This document shows, piece after piece, positions 1 to 8,841 of a stretch of 43,628 nucleotides of DNA. Each line of letters begins with the position of its first letter. Within the stretch, counting starts at the first letter, position 1. Source of the stretch: Bacteroides sp. 519 (lineage in GTDB: Bacteria; Bacteroidota; Bacteroidia; Bacteroidales; Bacteroidaceae); assembly GCF_010500955.1 (NCBI RefSeq), contig NZ_QVMJ01000025.1, positions 1 through 43,628 of the forward strand. Direction: 5' to 3'. The notes under the pieces were generated by a model. The model saw nothing but the letters and a program-made list of their open reading frames with translations, was not told the DNA's origin and searched no databases. A program made the position numbers and the translations under genes.

Positions 1-246
1 TTCTTAAGAAATCCCTTTGAATTTTAAAAAATCAGTCATTCCTTGACCAAGAACAAACAAGAAATACAATATAGGCGACAAAGCGGAGACGCTTACCTTC
101 AAATGGTACTTATGTTTTACTTTTTGGGGAACTGTCATAATGTATTATATTGAAACACAGGTAAATAAGTGCGTTATGATACTTATGATGGTTTTTGGGG
201 CATAAACTTCCTGAGCTGAATTCAACTCGAAAAGCGAAATAAAGAA

Positions 247-414
247 TATGAATCCCCTATGGGGATTAAGAATTTTGTTATGATATTATTTCTATTGATA
301 TGAATGCCCTACGGGCAACTGCATACAATATGGGCTTGTGGCTAATGCCCAGAGGGCATTCATATCAATAGAAAAACAAAACACGCAAACACAAATCCCC
401 ATGGGGGATTCATA
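247..414. repeat. Nested double inverted repeat
   Basis: The outer arms are 247-267 and 394-414 (21 nt, near-perfect complements). The inner arms are 289-317 and 346-374 (29 nt, two mismatches). Each arm also contains its own small palindrome: a CCCC/GGGG core in the outer arms and GCCC/GGGC in the inner arms. The segment could fold into a long compound hairpin. There is no coding potential and no transposase. It resembles a small repeat inserted into another repeat of similar design. Confidence 0.8.
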
Positions 415-423
415 AAACACTCC

Positions 424-468
424 CTTTAACTCCTTCCATTCTGGAATATAAATAATTCAGGCTAAAAT
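424..468 (+). repeat. Dispersed TAACTCCTTCCATTCT repeat, copy 1
   Basis: This contains TAACTCCTTCCATTCT followed by an AATAATTCAGGCTAAAA-like segment. The same two blocks occur at 41823-41885 on this strand and inverted at 43243-43316. It ends about 40 bases before the Nif3-like promoter. Confidence 0.7.
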
Positions 469-508
469 TATAGAAGCATGAATAGTGCCATAATTCAAAA
501 TTATTTTG

Positions 509-516
509 TATATTTG
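509..516 (+). promoter_or_regulatory. Bacteroidota -7 box for the Nif3-like gene
   Basis: TATATTTG matches the TAnnTTTG consensus of the Bacteroidota primary sigma factor. It lies 22 bases before ATG 538 and downstream of the ATG at 478, which argues that 538 is the true start. No clear -33 element is visible. Confidence 0.6.
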
Positions 517-537
517 CCCCGAATTTCTCTTTTAAAA

Positions 538-1632
538 ATGAAAATAAAGGAAGTAGTAAGCGCCCTTGAACGATTTGCGCCTCTGCCCTTGCAAGACGGA
601 TTTGATAATGCCGGATTGCAAATCGGATTAACAGATGCGGAAACAGCAGGGGCTTTGTTGTGTCTTGACGTTACCGAAGCAGTTCTGGATGAAGCAATTT
701 CATTGGGTTGTAATCTTGTAATTTCGCATCATCCTTTAATATTTAAAGGATATAAATCCATTACCGGAAAGGATTATGTAGAAAGATGTATTCTTAAAGC
801 CATTAAGAATGATATTGTTATATATTCAGCACACACCAATTTGGATAATGCTACCGGAGGTGTGAACTTTAAGATTGCCCATAAAATTGGTCTTAAAAAT
901 ATCCAGTTCCTAAGCGAAAAGGAAAACTCTCTTTTAAAGCTTGTTACATTTGTACCGGTTTCTCATACCGAAAAGGTACGAGAAGCGATTTTTATGGCTG
1001 GATGTGGCTATATAGGTAATTACGACTCATGTAGTTACAATCTTAAGGGAACAGGAACATTCAGAGCATTAGAAGGAAGTAATCCTTTTGTTGGAAAACA
1101 AGGAGAGTTACATAAGGAAGAAGAAATCCGTATTGAAACGGTATTGCCAGCTTTCAAGAAAGGAGCTGTACTACGGGCGTTATTAGGGAGTCATCCATAC
1201 GAAGAACCAGTTTTCGATTTTTATGAATTAAAGAATTCATGGTCGCAAGCCGGGTCGGGAGTAATAGGAGAACTTGAAACGCCTGAAACTGAAACAGAAT
1301 TTTTAAAACGGATAAAGAAAACATTCGAAGTAGGCTGTATAAAGCATAATAAGATGTCGGGACGATTAATTCATAAAGTTGCTCTTTGTGGTGGATCGGG
1401 AGCATTTTTACTACCTGATGCAATAAGGAAAAAAGCTGATGTCTTTATTACTGGTGAAATGAAATACCATGATTACTTTGGGCACGAATCGGATTTGTTA
1501 ATAGCCGAAATTGGTCATTACGAAAGCGAACAATACACCAAAGAAATTTTTGACGATATTCTGAAAGAAATGCTTCCTGATTTTAAGTTTTATCAAAGTA
1601 AAGTAAATACGAATCCTATTAAATATTTATAA
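538..1632 (+). CDS. Nif3-like dinuclear metal centre protein (NIF3/YqfO/YbgI family)
   Basis: The Nif3/YbgI family forms hexameric rings with a two-metal site. Its substrate is unsettled, despite the older name GTP cyclohydrolase I type 2. The predicted protein has 364 residues, the length of the long family members with an inserted PII-like (YqfO) domain. Metal-ligand motifs are visible: ISHHP at about residues 62-66, SAHTNLD at 97-103, and ITGEMKYHD and EIGHYESEQ near the C-terminus. The insert, with GYIGNYDSCSY, sits between the halves. An in-frame ATG at 478 would add 20 residues, but the promoter box lies between the two ATGs and MKIKEVVSALERFAP is a typical family start, so I chose 538. 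Only 4 bases separate it from the downstream zinc-ribbon gene, a pairing common in Bacteroidales, so the two are probably co-transcribed. Identity is firm; biochemical role is unknown. Confidence 0.93.
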   Translation: MKIKEVVSALERFAPLPLQDGFDNAGLQIGLTDAETAGALLCLDVTEAVLDEAISLGCNLVISHHPLIFKGYKSITGKDYVERCILKAIKNDIVIYSAHTNLDNATGGVNFKIAHKIGLKNIQFLSEKENSLLKLVTFVPVSHTEKVREAIFMAGCGYIGNYDSCSYNLKGTGTFRALEGSNPFVGKQGELHKEEEIRIETVLPAFKKGAVLRALLGSHPYEEPVFDFYELKNSWSQAGSGVIGELETPETETEFLKRIKKTFEVGCIKHNKMSGRLIHKVALCGGSGAFLLPDAIRKKADVFITGEMKYHDYFGHESDLLIAEIGHYESEQYTKEIFDDILKEMLPDFKFYQSKVNTNPIKYL

Positions 1633-1636
1633 TAAA

Positions 1637-2437
1637 ATGGCAAAAGAAACCAAAAACACAGAGTCTAAAGAACTAACTGTAGAGCAAAAACTTACAGCTT
1701 TGTTCCAGCTCCAAACTATGTTGTCGGATATCGATAAAATCAAAACATTGAGAGGAGAACTTCCGTTAGAGGTACAAGACCTGGAAGATGAAATAGAAGG
1801 TTTGAGTACACGTATTGATAAAATTAAAGCCGAAGTAGCCGAATTAAAATCGTCAATAGCTGCAAAGAAAATTGAAATTGAAACGGCAAAAGCTACAATT
1901 GCAAAATATCAAACTCAACAAGAGAATGTACGTAACAACCGTGAATATGATTTCCTAAGCAAGGAAATTGAATTCCAGAATTTGGAAGTAGAACTTTGCG
2001 AAAAACGTATCAAAGAATTTACTGCCGAAGAAAAAAACAAGTCGGAAGAAATTGTTACCAGTACTGCTGCTTTGGTTGAAAGACAGAAAGACCTTGATCA
2101 GAAGAGGGGAGAATTGGACGAAATTATTTCCGAAACAAAACAAGAAGAAGAAAAACTGAGAGAAAAGGCTAAAAACTTAGAAACAACTATAGAACCACGT
2201 TTATTACAATCATTTAAAAGAATCCGTAAAAATTCACGTAACGGATTAGGATTGGTTTATGTACAGCGTGATGCTTGTGGTGGTTGTTTTAATAAGATTC
2301 CACCACAGAGACAGTTAGACATACGTTCGCGTAAAAAAATCATTGTTTGTGAATATTGCGGACGTATTATGATTGACCCGGAATTGGCTGGTATCACTCC
2401 AGAGGTGAAACCAGAAAAACCAACAAGAGGAAAATAA
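1637..2437 (+). CDS. C4-type zinc ribbon coiled-coil protein (COG1579 type)
   Basis: This is a 266-residue protein. Residues 15-185 are almost entirely charged heptad-like helix, predicted as a long antiparallel coiled coil. The C-terminus holds a zinc ribbon with cysteines at 214, 217, 238 and 241 (CGGC and CEYC). This matches the COG1579 (DUF164) family, whose members are thought to bind nucleic acid or protein; no reaction is known. It follows the Nif3-like gene by 4 bases with no promoter between them, so it is probably the second gene of that operon. Basic residues around 193-202 (FKRIRKNSR) and after C217 fit a nucleic-acid contact, which is inference. The start is the first ATG after the upstream stop. 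Confidence 0.9.
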   Translation: MAKETKNTESKELTVEQKLTALFQLQTMLSDIDKIKTLRGELPLEVQDLEDEIEGLSTRIDKIKAEVAELKSSIAAKKIEIETAKATIAKYQTQQENVRNNREYDFLSKEIEFQNLEVELCEKRIKEFTAEEKNKSEEIVTSTAALVERQKDLDQKRGELDEIISETKQEEEKLREKAKNLETTIEPRLLQSFKRIRKNSRNGLGLVYVQRDACGGCFNKIPPQRQLDIRSRKKIIVCEYCGRIMIDPELAGITPEVKPEKPTRGK

Positions 2438-2453
2438 ACCTCATTTTCAATAA

Positions 2454-2519
2454 GCCACAGATTACCAGATTACACAGATTCTTAATTTTCAGATTACTGG
2501 TAGTTTGTTAATCTGTGGC
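2454..2519. repeat. Intergenic inverted repeat
   Basis: The outer arms GCCACAGATTA (2454-2464) and its complement (2509-2519) match perfectly. Inside them TACCAG (2463-2468) pairs with CTGGTA (2497-2502). It lies between the zinc-ribbon gene and the next gene without a clear T tract, so it is a repeat first and only possibly a terminator. Confidence 0.7.
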
Positions 2520-2558
2520 AACACTAGACTTTTAACACATTTACCTTATATTCAAACT

Positions 2559-3125
2559 ATGCAACGAAGTATCTTTTTAATTTTATTTATTAGCGTTTTT
2601 AATTCGTTATTTTCACAAGATCTGGGAACTTATCAAAAAGTAGAAGCTGGAATAAATGGCTTTGCAATATCTTTAGAAACACCTATTTCATCCAAAATGA
2701 CCTTTGAGGGAGCCATTGGAGTGGGCCCAAGTTATGATTTGTACGATGGAGATGGTCTTCTCGACAATATGGATTGGCACTGGGCATTGCTGGAACCTAG
2801 CTTTCATGCGTCTGTATATGGAAAGTACTTTTATAATAGAGATAAAAGGGCTGCAAAGGGAAAATCTTTACTTCTTAATTCCGGCAATTTTTTTGGAGTT
2901 AAAGTGAAATATGTTTCTAAATCGTTGTCTGATCCACAATATTATTCGAATACTCTTCTTATTAATTTGAATTGGGGAGGACAGCGGAATATTGGCAAGC
3001 ATTGGATGTATAGCTATTCTGTTGGATTGGGTTATGGTTATAATATGGACTATCCTTCTTACAGTTTGTTCTATCCTGCTTTTGACTTTAAGATAGCTTA
3101 TGTTCTGCCCTTCTTTAGCAAATAA
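2559..3125 (+). CDS. Small exported hypothetical protein, probably beta-barrel
   Basis: This predicted protein has 188 residues and a clear signal peptide (MQRSIFLILFISVFNSLFSQ), with likely cleavage after the SLFSQ region. The mature part alternates aromatic and polar residues, is rich in Tyr, Gly and Trp, and ends in a hydrophobic stretch finishing FFSK. This fits a small outer-membrane beta-barrel or a periplasmic beta protein. I recognise no named family. The ORF can be extended to an ATG at 2505, but that lies inside the inverted repeat and would bury the signal peptide, so 2559 is preferred. It stands alone between two repeats, and its role is unknown. Confidence 0.7.
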   Translation: MQRSIFLILFISVFNSLFSQDLGTYQKVEAGINGFAISLETPISSKMTFEGAIGVGPSYDLYDGDGLLDNMDWHWALLEPSFHASVYGKYFYNRDKRAAKGKSLLLNSGNFFGVKVKYVSKSLSDPQYYSNTLLINLNWGGQRNIGKHWMYSYSVGLGYGYNMDYPSYSLFYPAFDFKIAYVLPFFSK

Positions 3126-3135
3126 AAATCCCTTT

Positions 3136-3197
3136 GTCATCCCGAATGTAATGAGAGATCTGCTATGTTACAGATCCTTCGCTATGCTCAGGATGAC
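3136..3197. repeat. Intergenic inverted repeat with GTCATCC/GGATGAC ends
   Basis: The ends are GTCATCC (3136-3142) and GGATGAC (3191-3197). An inner stem is formed by GATCTG (3157-3162) and CAGATC (3171-3176). The element lies between the convergent ends of the exported protein gene and the TamB-like gene. It may help end transcription, but there is no T tract, so this is listed as a repeat. Confidence 0.7.
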
Positions 3198-3209
3198 TTA
3201 TCACTTTCA

Positions 3210-6200
3210 TTATTGATCCGAATTATCCATAGATTCTGTTTCACTAGCCTGTTCCGATTCTTTTGATTCTTCTGCTTTTTTCTTTTGCTTATTACGCCAG
3301 TTCAAAAACAAATCTCCCCATCTATCGAAGTCTTTTTTAAATAATATGCCAATTCCCTGTGTAGTGAGATTAGAGCGGGTAAAATACCGGTCGTTTGTTT
3401 GGTTATAAGCTTTTAATCGAAGATCGCCCGATGGAATCAATAGCCATTGCGCATCAAAGTCGCCAACAAAATTAGTTTCGCTTAATGGGTTTTCTCTATA
3501 ACCAAAGTTACCATTAATAAGAAGTCGGTTGTTTAACAATTGAGCCGATAGAACTCCTTCTAGTTCAATATCAGTCCACCCACGTTCGCCAGTGCTTAAA
3601 TTTGTTCCGAAGTTCCAGTTTTTGTTTTCCAGAAACTGAGATAATACATTATTAAGTTGTCCTGATAGGGTAGAGGATAATACGGAAGTCATTACATTAG
3701 AGTTTTGTGTAGAAGCAATATTGCTAGGAGTATAGAATTTACCTATTCCCAACAAATAAAGTATTTGCATATTAACTTCTTCATCTGTACTTACATAGTT
3801 GTGTACAAGTTCTTGAATCTCTTCGCGTTCATTGGGCAATTCAATCCCCAATTTTATAGTTGGTCGATACAGAACTCCGGTCAGATTCATCAAACAATTA
3901 ACACGAACATTGTTTCGTTTAATCAGTTCTCCGGTTCCTCTTTCAGGAATCAAATCGGATAAAGATGCTGAGTTTACTGTATAAATGGCTTGAATGTCCA
4001 TTGTAGCATCACCAGGGTTTCCATTAAAAATGATATTGCTTCCTTGGTTAATAATAAAATCTTTACGGATAACTTCCTGCAAGCTGAATTTATATACTCC
4101 CTGGCTGATATAATAATTGCCGAACATCCGGATATCCCCTTTATTATAATATTCTGCTCTTAAGTTACCCGATCCTTTTCCACTTATATAATCACCCGAA
4201 ATAGGGTCCATTATAATACGTACATTGGCCTCGGGATTAGCATCAACAACAATATTCAGTTTAATATCCATTTCTCCTTTTTTTTCTTCACTTTTCTTTT
4301 TCTTTTGTTGTGCCAATTCAAAACCGGATAATTGTTTTTCGTAATCAATATTTCGCCCAGGAGTTTTATCTACAAATTTTATAAATTGATTGCTTACTGC
4401 CGAAGCCGATTCGGCCAGTGTATATACAAAAGTAGTATTTCTGTTGGTTGTTATACCAGCATCTACCGTTAACGCATCCATATTGCCTCTTAAAGTAGCA
4501 TTTCCTGTTCCATAAATTTTTCCATAAAACGGCATGTCAGGAGTTTCATGTGTATTCATAACCAACATATTATTGGCGTTTACTTGAAAACGGTAATTCA
4601 TGTTTTTGAAATTCTTATGCCTTAAATAACCATTAACACTTCCTTTGTGCCCTTCCAAGTCGGAAAACGATGCATTATTGAACGATATTTCTTCTTTCAA
4701 CATTTGAATACTGTCGTTTAATGTAAAATAAGTATCTAAAACATCAACCTTAAATGTAGCATTGGCTTTTGCTTTTCCAACAATATTCAGAGACGAGAAA
4801 CCACCGTATAAACGAACATTTCCACTGCCACGGCCATTTATATCAGGAGTTATTCCGTTCAGGTATTCTCTCATAAAAGCCAAATTGATATTCTTTGCAT
4901 GTATGTCCAGATCGATTCCTGATTTGGGTTTCAAAGGAAAGATGTATCCACTCACTTTATTTTCTGCTATATCTTTCTCATTTATAACAGCATCGAGATA
5001 GATACCCATTTCATCGCCATCCCACCTGCCTGTGATGTCCATCTCGCCCAGATAAGTGTCATTAAAACAAAAGCGGCGAACGGATAAACTTGTATTCATT
5101 ACAGGATTTTTTAATAAGCTATGTGCTGTTGCAGTACCCGAAGCCATTCCCTGGAAATCAATACTGCGCAGATTAAATATATCGAAAACATAACTAATAT
5201 TAATATCCTGTAGCTTTACATTCAGCAAACTGTTCATGTCATCCGATGCATATCCATCAATCAATAAGAATTGGCCTTCTTTAGAAAAAAGGAAATTATC
5301 AACATGTATCTTTTTATCTTCCAAACTGATTTTTGACTGATGAACATTCCAGATGGTATCATTCAAAATGATTTCAGTTGGTTTAATATCTATTTGGGTG
5401 TTGAAAGAAGGTGCGTTTTCATTCAGTCTGTTAAATTTTGCAGTTGCTTCAAGATGACCACTATATGTTACTGCTGAATTGTTACCCCAATTAATACTGG
5501 CTGTTAATTTATCATCTTTTATTTCTGTGTCAAGAGCAATGCTAACCGATCCGTTTTTTCGATGACTTGTAACTCTTATCTCTCCATTTAATACATTAAG
5601 AGCATTGTCACATGAAATCAAGCCAGATTCCAAAAGATAGTTTCCATATTCTATTTGTGGAACATTGACATCTATTTTAAAACGATTTGCATAATCATTG
5701 TAGTACCCTTTAATCTCAGCATTACTATATATAGTTATGGGGATATTGAAAATTTCCCGTAAAACATCTACATTATATATATCTATATCGAAATTAAAGT
5801 CATTCTTGTTTTTAACAGTGTTTTTTTTAGGTGGAAATACTGATGGAAGATACTGACTAACCAGAGTCATGATGCTATTTGGTAAAGTAAGATATGAATA
5901 TTTACCTTCGACCTTGACATCTAATATTTCGGAATGTAAAGTGAGTATATTTTTGTTGTTATAATTATTGGCACTCACATTTATGTTATCAATAAAATAG
6001 GAATTATTTGGTGAGGTATACGAAACGCTATCTACATTAATACTTCCTATCATTTCGTCAATATTACCCCCTGTGAAGTTTGCATTTATCTTTAAAGCAA
6101 TTTCAGAATCTTGATAATTAGGAGTTATTTTTAAATTATGTGGCCGGAAATGATCAATATTAGCATAGAAGTTGAATACTGGTATTTTTTCATTCATATT

Positions 6201-7751
6201 TATGTGGCCATTTATAAATACGAAACCGTTTTCATCGTCCAGTTTAAAGGCTCCATCAAAACCGCCATTTTTATATTCACCATCCAGAACAATATTATTA
6301 TACTCATAACCACTATACTCAACAGATTGTATATCTCCTTTTAATGCTAGATTAGGATAAGCATTGTGCGAAGAATTACTTTTAATATCCATTTTATAAG
6401 AAATTTCTCCCCACTTTTCGTTGTTGAGCCATTTCCCTAATTCAAATTTCTCACTAACTATAGTTCCTGAATAAGAAAATAAATTGTTTTGCTTGTCTGA
6501 AGTGAATTTAACATCTCCTTTTACAGATCCCAGATCGGTATTTAAAGTACCATAAGTAACCAAGTCGGTAAAATAGCCGGTAATTTCTCCATTAAAGGCT
6601 GTATTTCCTAATCTGCTGAATATTGGAGGTGTTTCAGAATAGTGCTTACTAAAATTTCTTACCAGAAAATCAATCCCTTCTCTGTTTGCTGATAAGTTAG
6701 ATAGCTTACCATAAATAAATGCGTTTTCCGGATCGGACAAATCCTGAAAATCTACTTTACCACTAATCCGTAACTGATTACCCGATCTAACAAAGAGGCG
6801 TGGACATTTGAGTTGATTAACTGTACCATGAGCGTCTAGTTCCAGATGTAGCTTTTCTTTAAAATTATTAAATACTGGTACAAATGGAGCAATATCCTGT
6901 AAGGTTACATAAGAAGGTAGCATTCTGAAAGAAAAGTTCACATCAGTAACAAAATGGTTGAAAGAACCTAAGCTATCATAATCCATCCTGAGAGTGTCCA
7001 TTTTTAGTAAAGTACCAGGTAAACCAACTTCAAAATTCTCAATAGTCATATTAGTTTCGCTACCTAGAACCTTCATACTTAGTTTGCGTAATTCTAATCC
7101 GGATTGTTCGTCAACACTGAAACGCTTTATCTGTGCATTTATGGTATCATTACGGAACGCCTTTAAAGAAATATTGCCAAGTATATTGTATAATTTGATG
7201 TGTTGAGGATTGAACTTCCCTGGAGTCTCCTTTATGGAATTAACGTCGTAAGCTAAACTACCACGTCGGATGATAAGAGAATTTATACGCAAATCAATAT
7301 TGGGCGCTTTTTTTATTGAGTCGTTAGATGCAAAAGCATCTAGTATGAATTTAAAATTCAAATCAGCTTCGGAAGAAGCTTTGTTTAACTGAATGTTAAA
7401 GCCAAAAAGCTGTACGCTACTGATTGAAATCTTTTTCTGTAATAGAGGTAGTATCTCATATTTAGCTGATAAACGGCTAACTTTTAGCATTTCTTTTCCG
7501 GATTGATCTTCTACTAAAAGATCATCAATAATAATTCGATTTAATAAGCCTGCATTTATCCGGCTAATCTCTACCTTTGTATCAAGCATAGAGGAAAGTT
7601 CATTGGCCACCAAAACAGTTATCTTTTGTTGAATATAAGGAATATTCAACAAAACAAAGGCACTTATAAATAAGAAAAAGAAAGTGCCAAATACATAACC
7701 TAAAAATTTCCTTACCTTTTTAATCAATGATTGCGTTTTATTAGCGAACAA
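3210..7751 (-). CDS. TamB-like translocation/assembly module protein (DUF490)
   Basis: This is a very large protein (about 1513 residues) with an N-terminal membrane anchor at about residues 17-35. A long repetitive beta-strand body follows, then a C-terminal TamB (DUF490) domain at roughly 1090-1440, with segments such as GDYISGKGSGNLRAEY and ISQGVYKFSLQEVIRKDF. TamB and AsmA-like proteins span the periplasm and are linked to outer-membrane protein assembly and phospholipid transport. No TamA partner is in this window. The C-terminal tail is Lys/Glu/Ser-rich. The start is odd: no in-frame ATG exists between the upstream stop (near 7787) and the membrane anchor. The available starts are TTG at 7751 and TTG at 7727. 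A -7 box overlaps the 7751 codon, so 7727 or a nearby non-ATG codon may be the real start. It is divergent from tsaD. Confidence 0.88.
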   Translation of the reverse strand: MFANKTQSLIKKVRKFLGYVFGTFFFLFISAFVLLNIPYIQQKITVLVANELSSMLDTKVEISRINAGLLNRIIIDDLLVEDQSGKEMLKVSRLSAKYEILPLLQKKISISSVQLFGFNIQLNKASSEADLNFKFILDAFASNDSIKKAPNIDLRINSLIIRRGSLAYDVNSIKETPGKFNPQHIKLYNILGNISLKAFRNDTINAQIKRFSVDEQSGLELRKLSMKVLGSETNMTIENFEVGLPGTLLKMDTLRMDYDSLGSFNHFVTDVNFSFRMLPSYVTLQDIAPFVPVFNNFKEKLHLELDAHGTVNQLKCPRLFVRSGNQLRISGKVDFQDLSDPENAFIYGKLSNLSANREGIDFLVRNFSKHYSETPPIFSRLGNTAFNGEITGYFTDLVTYGTLNTDLGSVKGDVKFTSDKQNNLFSYSGTIVSEKFELGKWLNNEKWGEISYKMDIKSNSSHNAYPNLALKGDIQSVEYSGYEYNNIVLDGEYKNGGFDGAFKLDDENGFVFINGHINMNEKIPVFNFYANIDHFRPHNLKITPNYQDSEIALKINANFTGGNIDEMIGSINVDSVSYTSPNNSYFIDNINVSANNYNNKNILTLHSEILDVKVEGKYSYLTLPNSIMTLVSQYLPSVFPPKKNTVKNKNDFNFDIDIYNVDVLREIFNIPITIYSNAEIKGYYNDYANRFKIDVNVPQIEYGNYLLESGLISCDNALNVLNGEIRVTSHRKNGSVSIALDTEIKDDKLTASINWGNNSAVTYSGHLEATAKFNRLNENAPSFNTQIDIKPTEIILNDTIWNVHQSKISLEDKKIHVDNFLFSKEGQFLLIDGYASDDMNSLLNVKLQDINISYVFDIFNLRSIDFQGMASGTATAHSLLKNPVMNTSLSVRRFCFNDTYLGEMDITGRWDGDEMGIYLDAVINEKDIAENKVSGYIFPLKPKSGIDLDIHAKNINLAFMREYLNGITPDINGRGSGNVRLYGGFSSLNIVGKAKANATFKVDVLDTYFTLNDSIQMLKEEISFNNASFSDLEGHKGSVNGYLRHKNFKNMNYRFQVNANNMLVMNTHETPDMPFYGKIYGTGNATLRGNMDALTVDAGITTNRNTTFVYTLAESASAVSNQFIKFVDKTPGRNIDYEKQLSGFELAQQKKKKSEEKKGEMDIKLNIVVDANPEANVRIIMDPISGDYISGKGSGNLRAEYYNKGDIRMFGNYYISQGVYKFSLQEVIRKDFIINQGSNIIFNGNPGDATMDIQAIYTVNSASLSDLIPERGTGELIKRNNVRVNCLMNLTGVLYRPTIKLGIELPNEREEIQELVHNYVSTDEEVNMQILYLLGIGKFYTPSNIASTQNSNVMTSVLSSTLSGQLNNVLSQFLENKNWNFGTNLSTGERGWTDIELEGVLSAQLLNNRLLINGNFGYRENPLSETNFVGDFDAQWLLIPSGDLRLKAYNQTNDRYFTRSNLTTQGIGILFKKDFDRWGDLFLNWRNKQKKKAEESKESEQASETESMDNSDQ

Positions 7752-7756
7752 AAGTA
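7749..7756 (-). promoter_or_regulatory. Bacteroidota -7 box for the TamB-like gene
   Basis: Read on the minus strand this is TACTTTTG, a full TAnnTTTG match. It overlaps the first possible TTG start (7751), so transcription from it would begin near 7743 and require a start codon further in, such as TTG 7727. Confidence 0.5.
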
Positions 7757-7788
7757 TAAAATATAACCGTATAAAACTATTTAATCAT

Positions 7789-7796
7789 TACTTTTG
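7789..7796 (+). promoter_or_regulatory. Bacteroidota -7 box for tsaD
   Basis: TACTTTTG lies 20 bases before the tsaD ATG. It faces away from the identical box at 7749-7756 on the other strand, giving a compact divergent promoter pair. Confidence 0.6.
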
Positions 7797-7816
7797 CATC
7801 GTAAAATATCTAAAAT

Positions 7817-8836
7817 ATGAGTGTTATTATATTGGGAATTGAGTCATCGTGCGATGATACTTCAGCTGCTGTAATAAAGGATGGTGTATTATTATCGAAT
7901 GTAATTGCCAATCAGGCTGTACACGAATCTTATGGTGGTGTTGTACCTGAATTGGCATCACGTGCACATCAACAAAACATATTACCTGTAGTACATGAAG
8001 CTTTGAAAAGGGCAGGAGTGAAAAAAGAGGAACTAAGTGCTATCGCTTTTACGCGTGGCCCCGGACTAATGGGATCTTTATTGGTAGGGGTTTCATTTGC
8101 AAAAGGATTTGCCCGCTCTCTGAATATCCCAATGATAGATGTAAATCATCTTGCTGCCCATGTTTTGGCACATTATATCAAAGAAGAAGGAGAGGAGAGT
8201 GTTCAACCCCAATATCCGTTTCTATGCCTTCTGGTTTCTGGTGGAAACTCACAAATTATCCTTGTAAAATCATATAAAGAAATGGAAGTACTTGGGCAAA
8301 CTATTGATGATGCTGCCGGCGAAGCCATTGATAAATGTTCCAAGGTTATGGGGCTAGGCTATCCAGGGGGGCCGATTATTGATCGGTTGGCGCGGCAGGG
8401 AAATCCCAAGGCATATTCTTTTAATAAACCTCATATTCCCGGATTGGATTACAGTTTTAGCGGATTAAAAACATCTTTCTTATATTCTTTAAGAGATTGG
8501 ATTAAAGATGATCCCGATTTCATCGAAAATCATAAAAATGATCTTGCAGCTTCATTAGAGGCTACAGTTGTTGACATATTGATGGATAAACTTCGCAAAG
8601 CTGCAAAACAATATAACATAAACCAGGTAGCTGTGGCAGGAGGAGTTTCTGCAAATACAGGATTAAGAAACGCCTTTCACGATCATGCTAAACGGTATGG
8701 CTGGAAAATATTTATTCCTAAATTTGGATATACTACAGATAATGCAGCTATGGTAGCTATAGTTGGATATTTAAAATTTCAGGATAAGGATTTTGCATCT
8801 ATCGAATTGCCTCCTTATTCAAGAGTAACAATCTAA
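7817..8836 (+). CDS. tsaD: tRNA N6-threonylcarbamoyladenosine transferase subunit TsaD
   Basis: TsaD (Kae1/Gcp/YgjD family) transfers the threonylcarbamoyl group to A37 of ANN-decoding tRNAs, together with TsaB and TsaE. The 339-residue length is normal. Motifs in order: the N-terminal GIESSCDDTS (7-16), the metal ligands H111 and H115 in NHLAAHVLAH, the nucleotide loop VSGGNSQ (140-146), GYPGGPIIDRLA, FSGLKT, and the C-terminal YTTDNAAM with its metal aspartate. The start ATG follows the -7 box by 20 bases. cinA begins 5 bases after the stop, so the two genes are almost certainly co-transcribed. Confidence 0.97.
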   Translation: MSVIILGIESSCDDTSAAVIKDGVLLSNVIANQAVHESYGGVVPELASRAHQQNILPVVHEALKRAGVKKEELSAIAFTRGPGLMGSLLVGVSFAKGFARSLNIPMIDVNHLAAHVLAHYIKEEGEESVQPQYPFLCLLVSGGNSQIILVKSYKEMEVLGQTIDDAAGEAIDKCSKVMGLGYPGGPIIDRLARQGNPKAYSFNKPHIPGLDYSFSGLKTSFLYSLRDWIKDDPDFIENHKNDLAASLEATVVDILMDKLRKAAKQYNINQVAVAGGVSANTGLRNAFHDHAKRYGWKIFIPKFGYTTDNAAMVAIVGYLKFQDKDFASIELPPYSRVTI

Positions 8837-8841
8837 AGATT

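Larger units (their letters stand above)
1..537. other. Gene-free leader region with nested inverted repeats
   Basis: No convincing gene lies here. Positions 1-240 are featureless AT-rich DNA apart from a 44-codon minus-strand ORF that I reject. Positions 247-414 hold two inverted repeats, one inside the other (listed separately). Positions 424-468 carry one copy of a dispersed repeat that recurs near 41.8 and 43.2 kb. The promoter of the Nif3-like gene is at its right end. Confidence 0.7.

Noticed and set aside
4..138. 44-codon minus-strand ORF with a hydrophobic middle
   Set aside because: It has no recognisable family, no promoter box upstream and no neighbour linking it to an operon. A chance frame in AT-rich DNA is more likely.
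478..537. N-terminal extension of the Nif3-like protein from ATG 478
   Set aside because: A consensus promoter box lies at 509-516, after this ATG, and the family N-terminus begins at 538.
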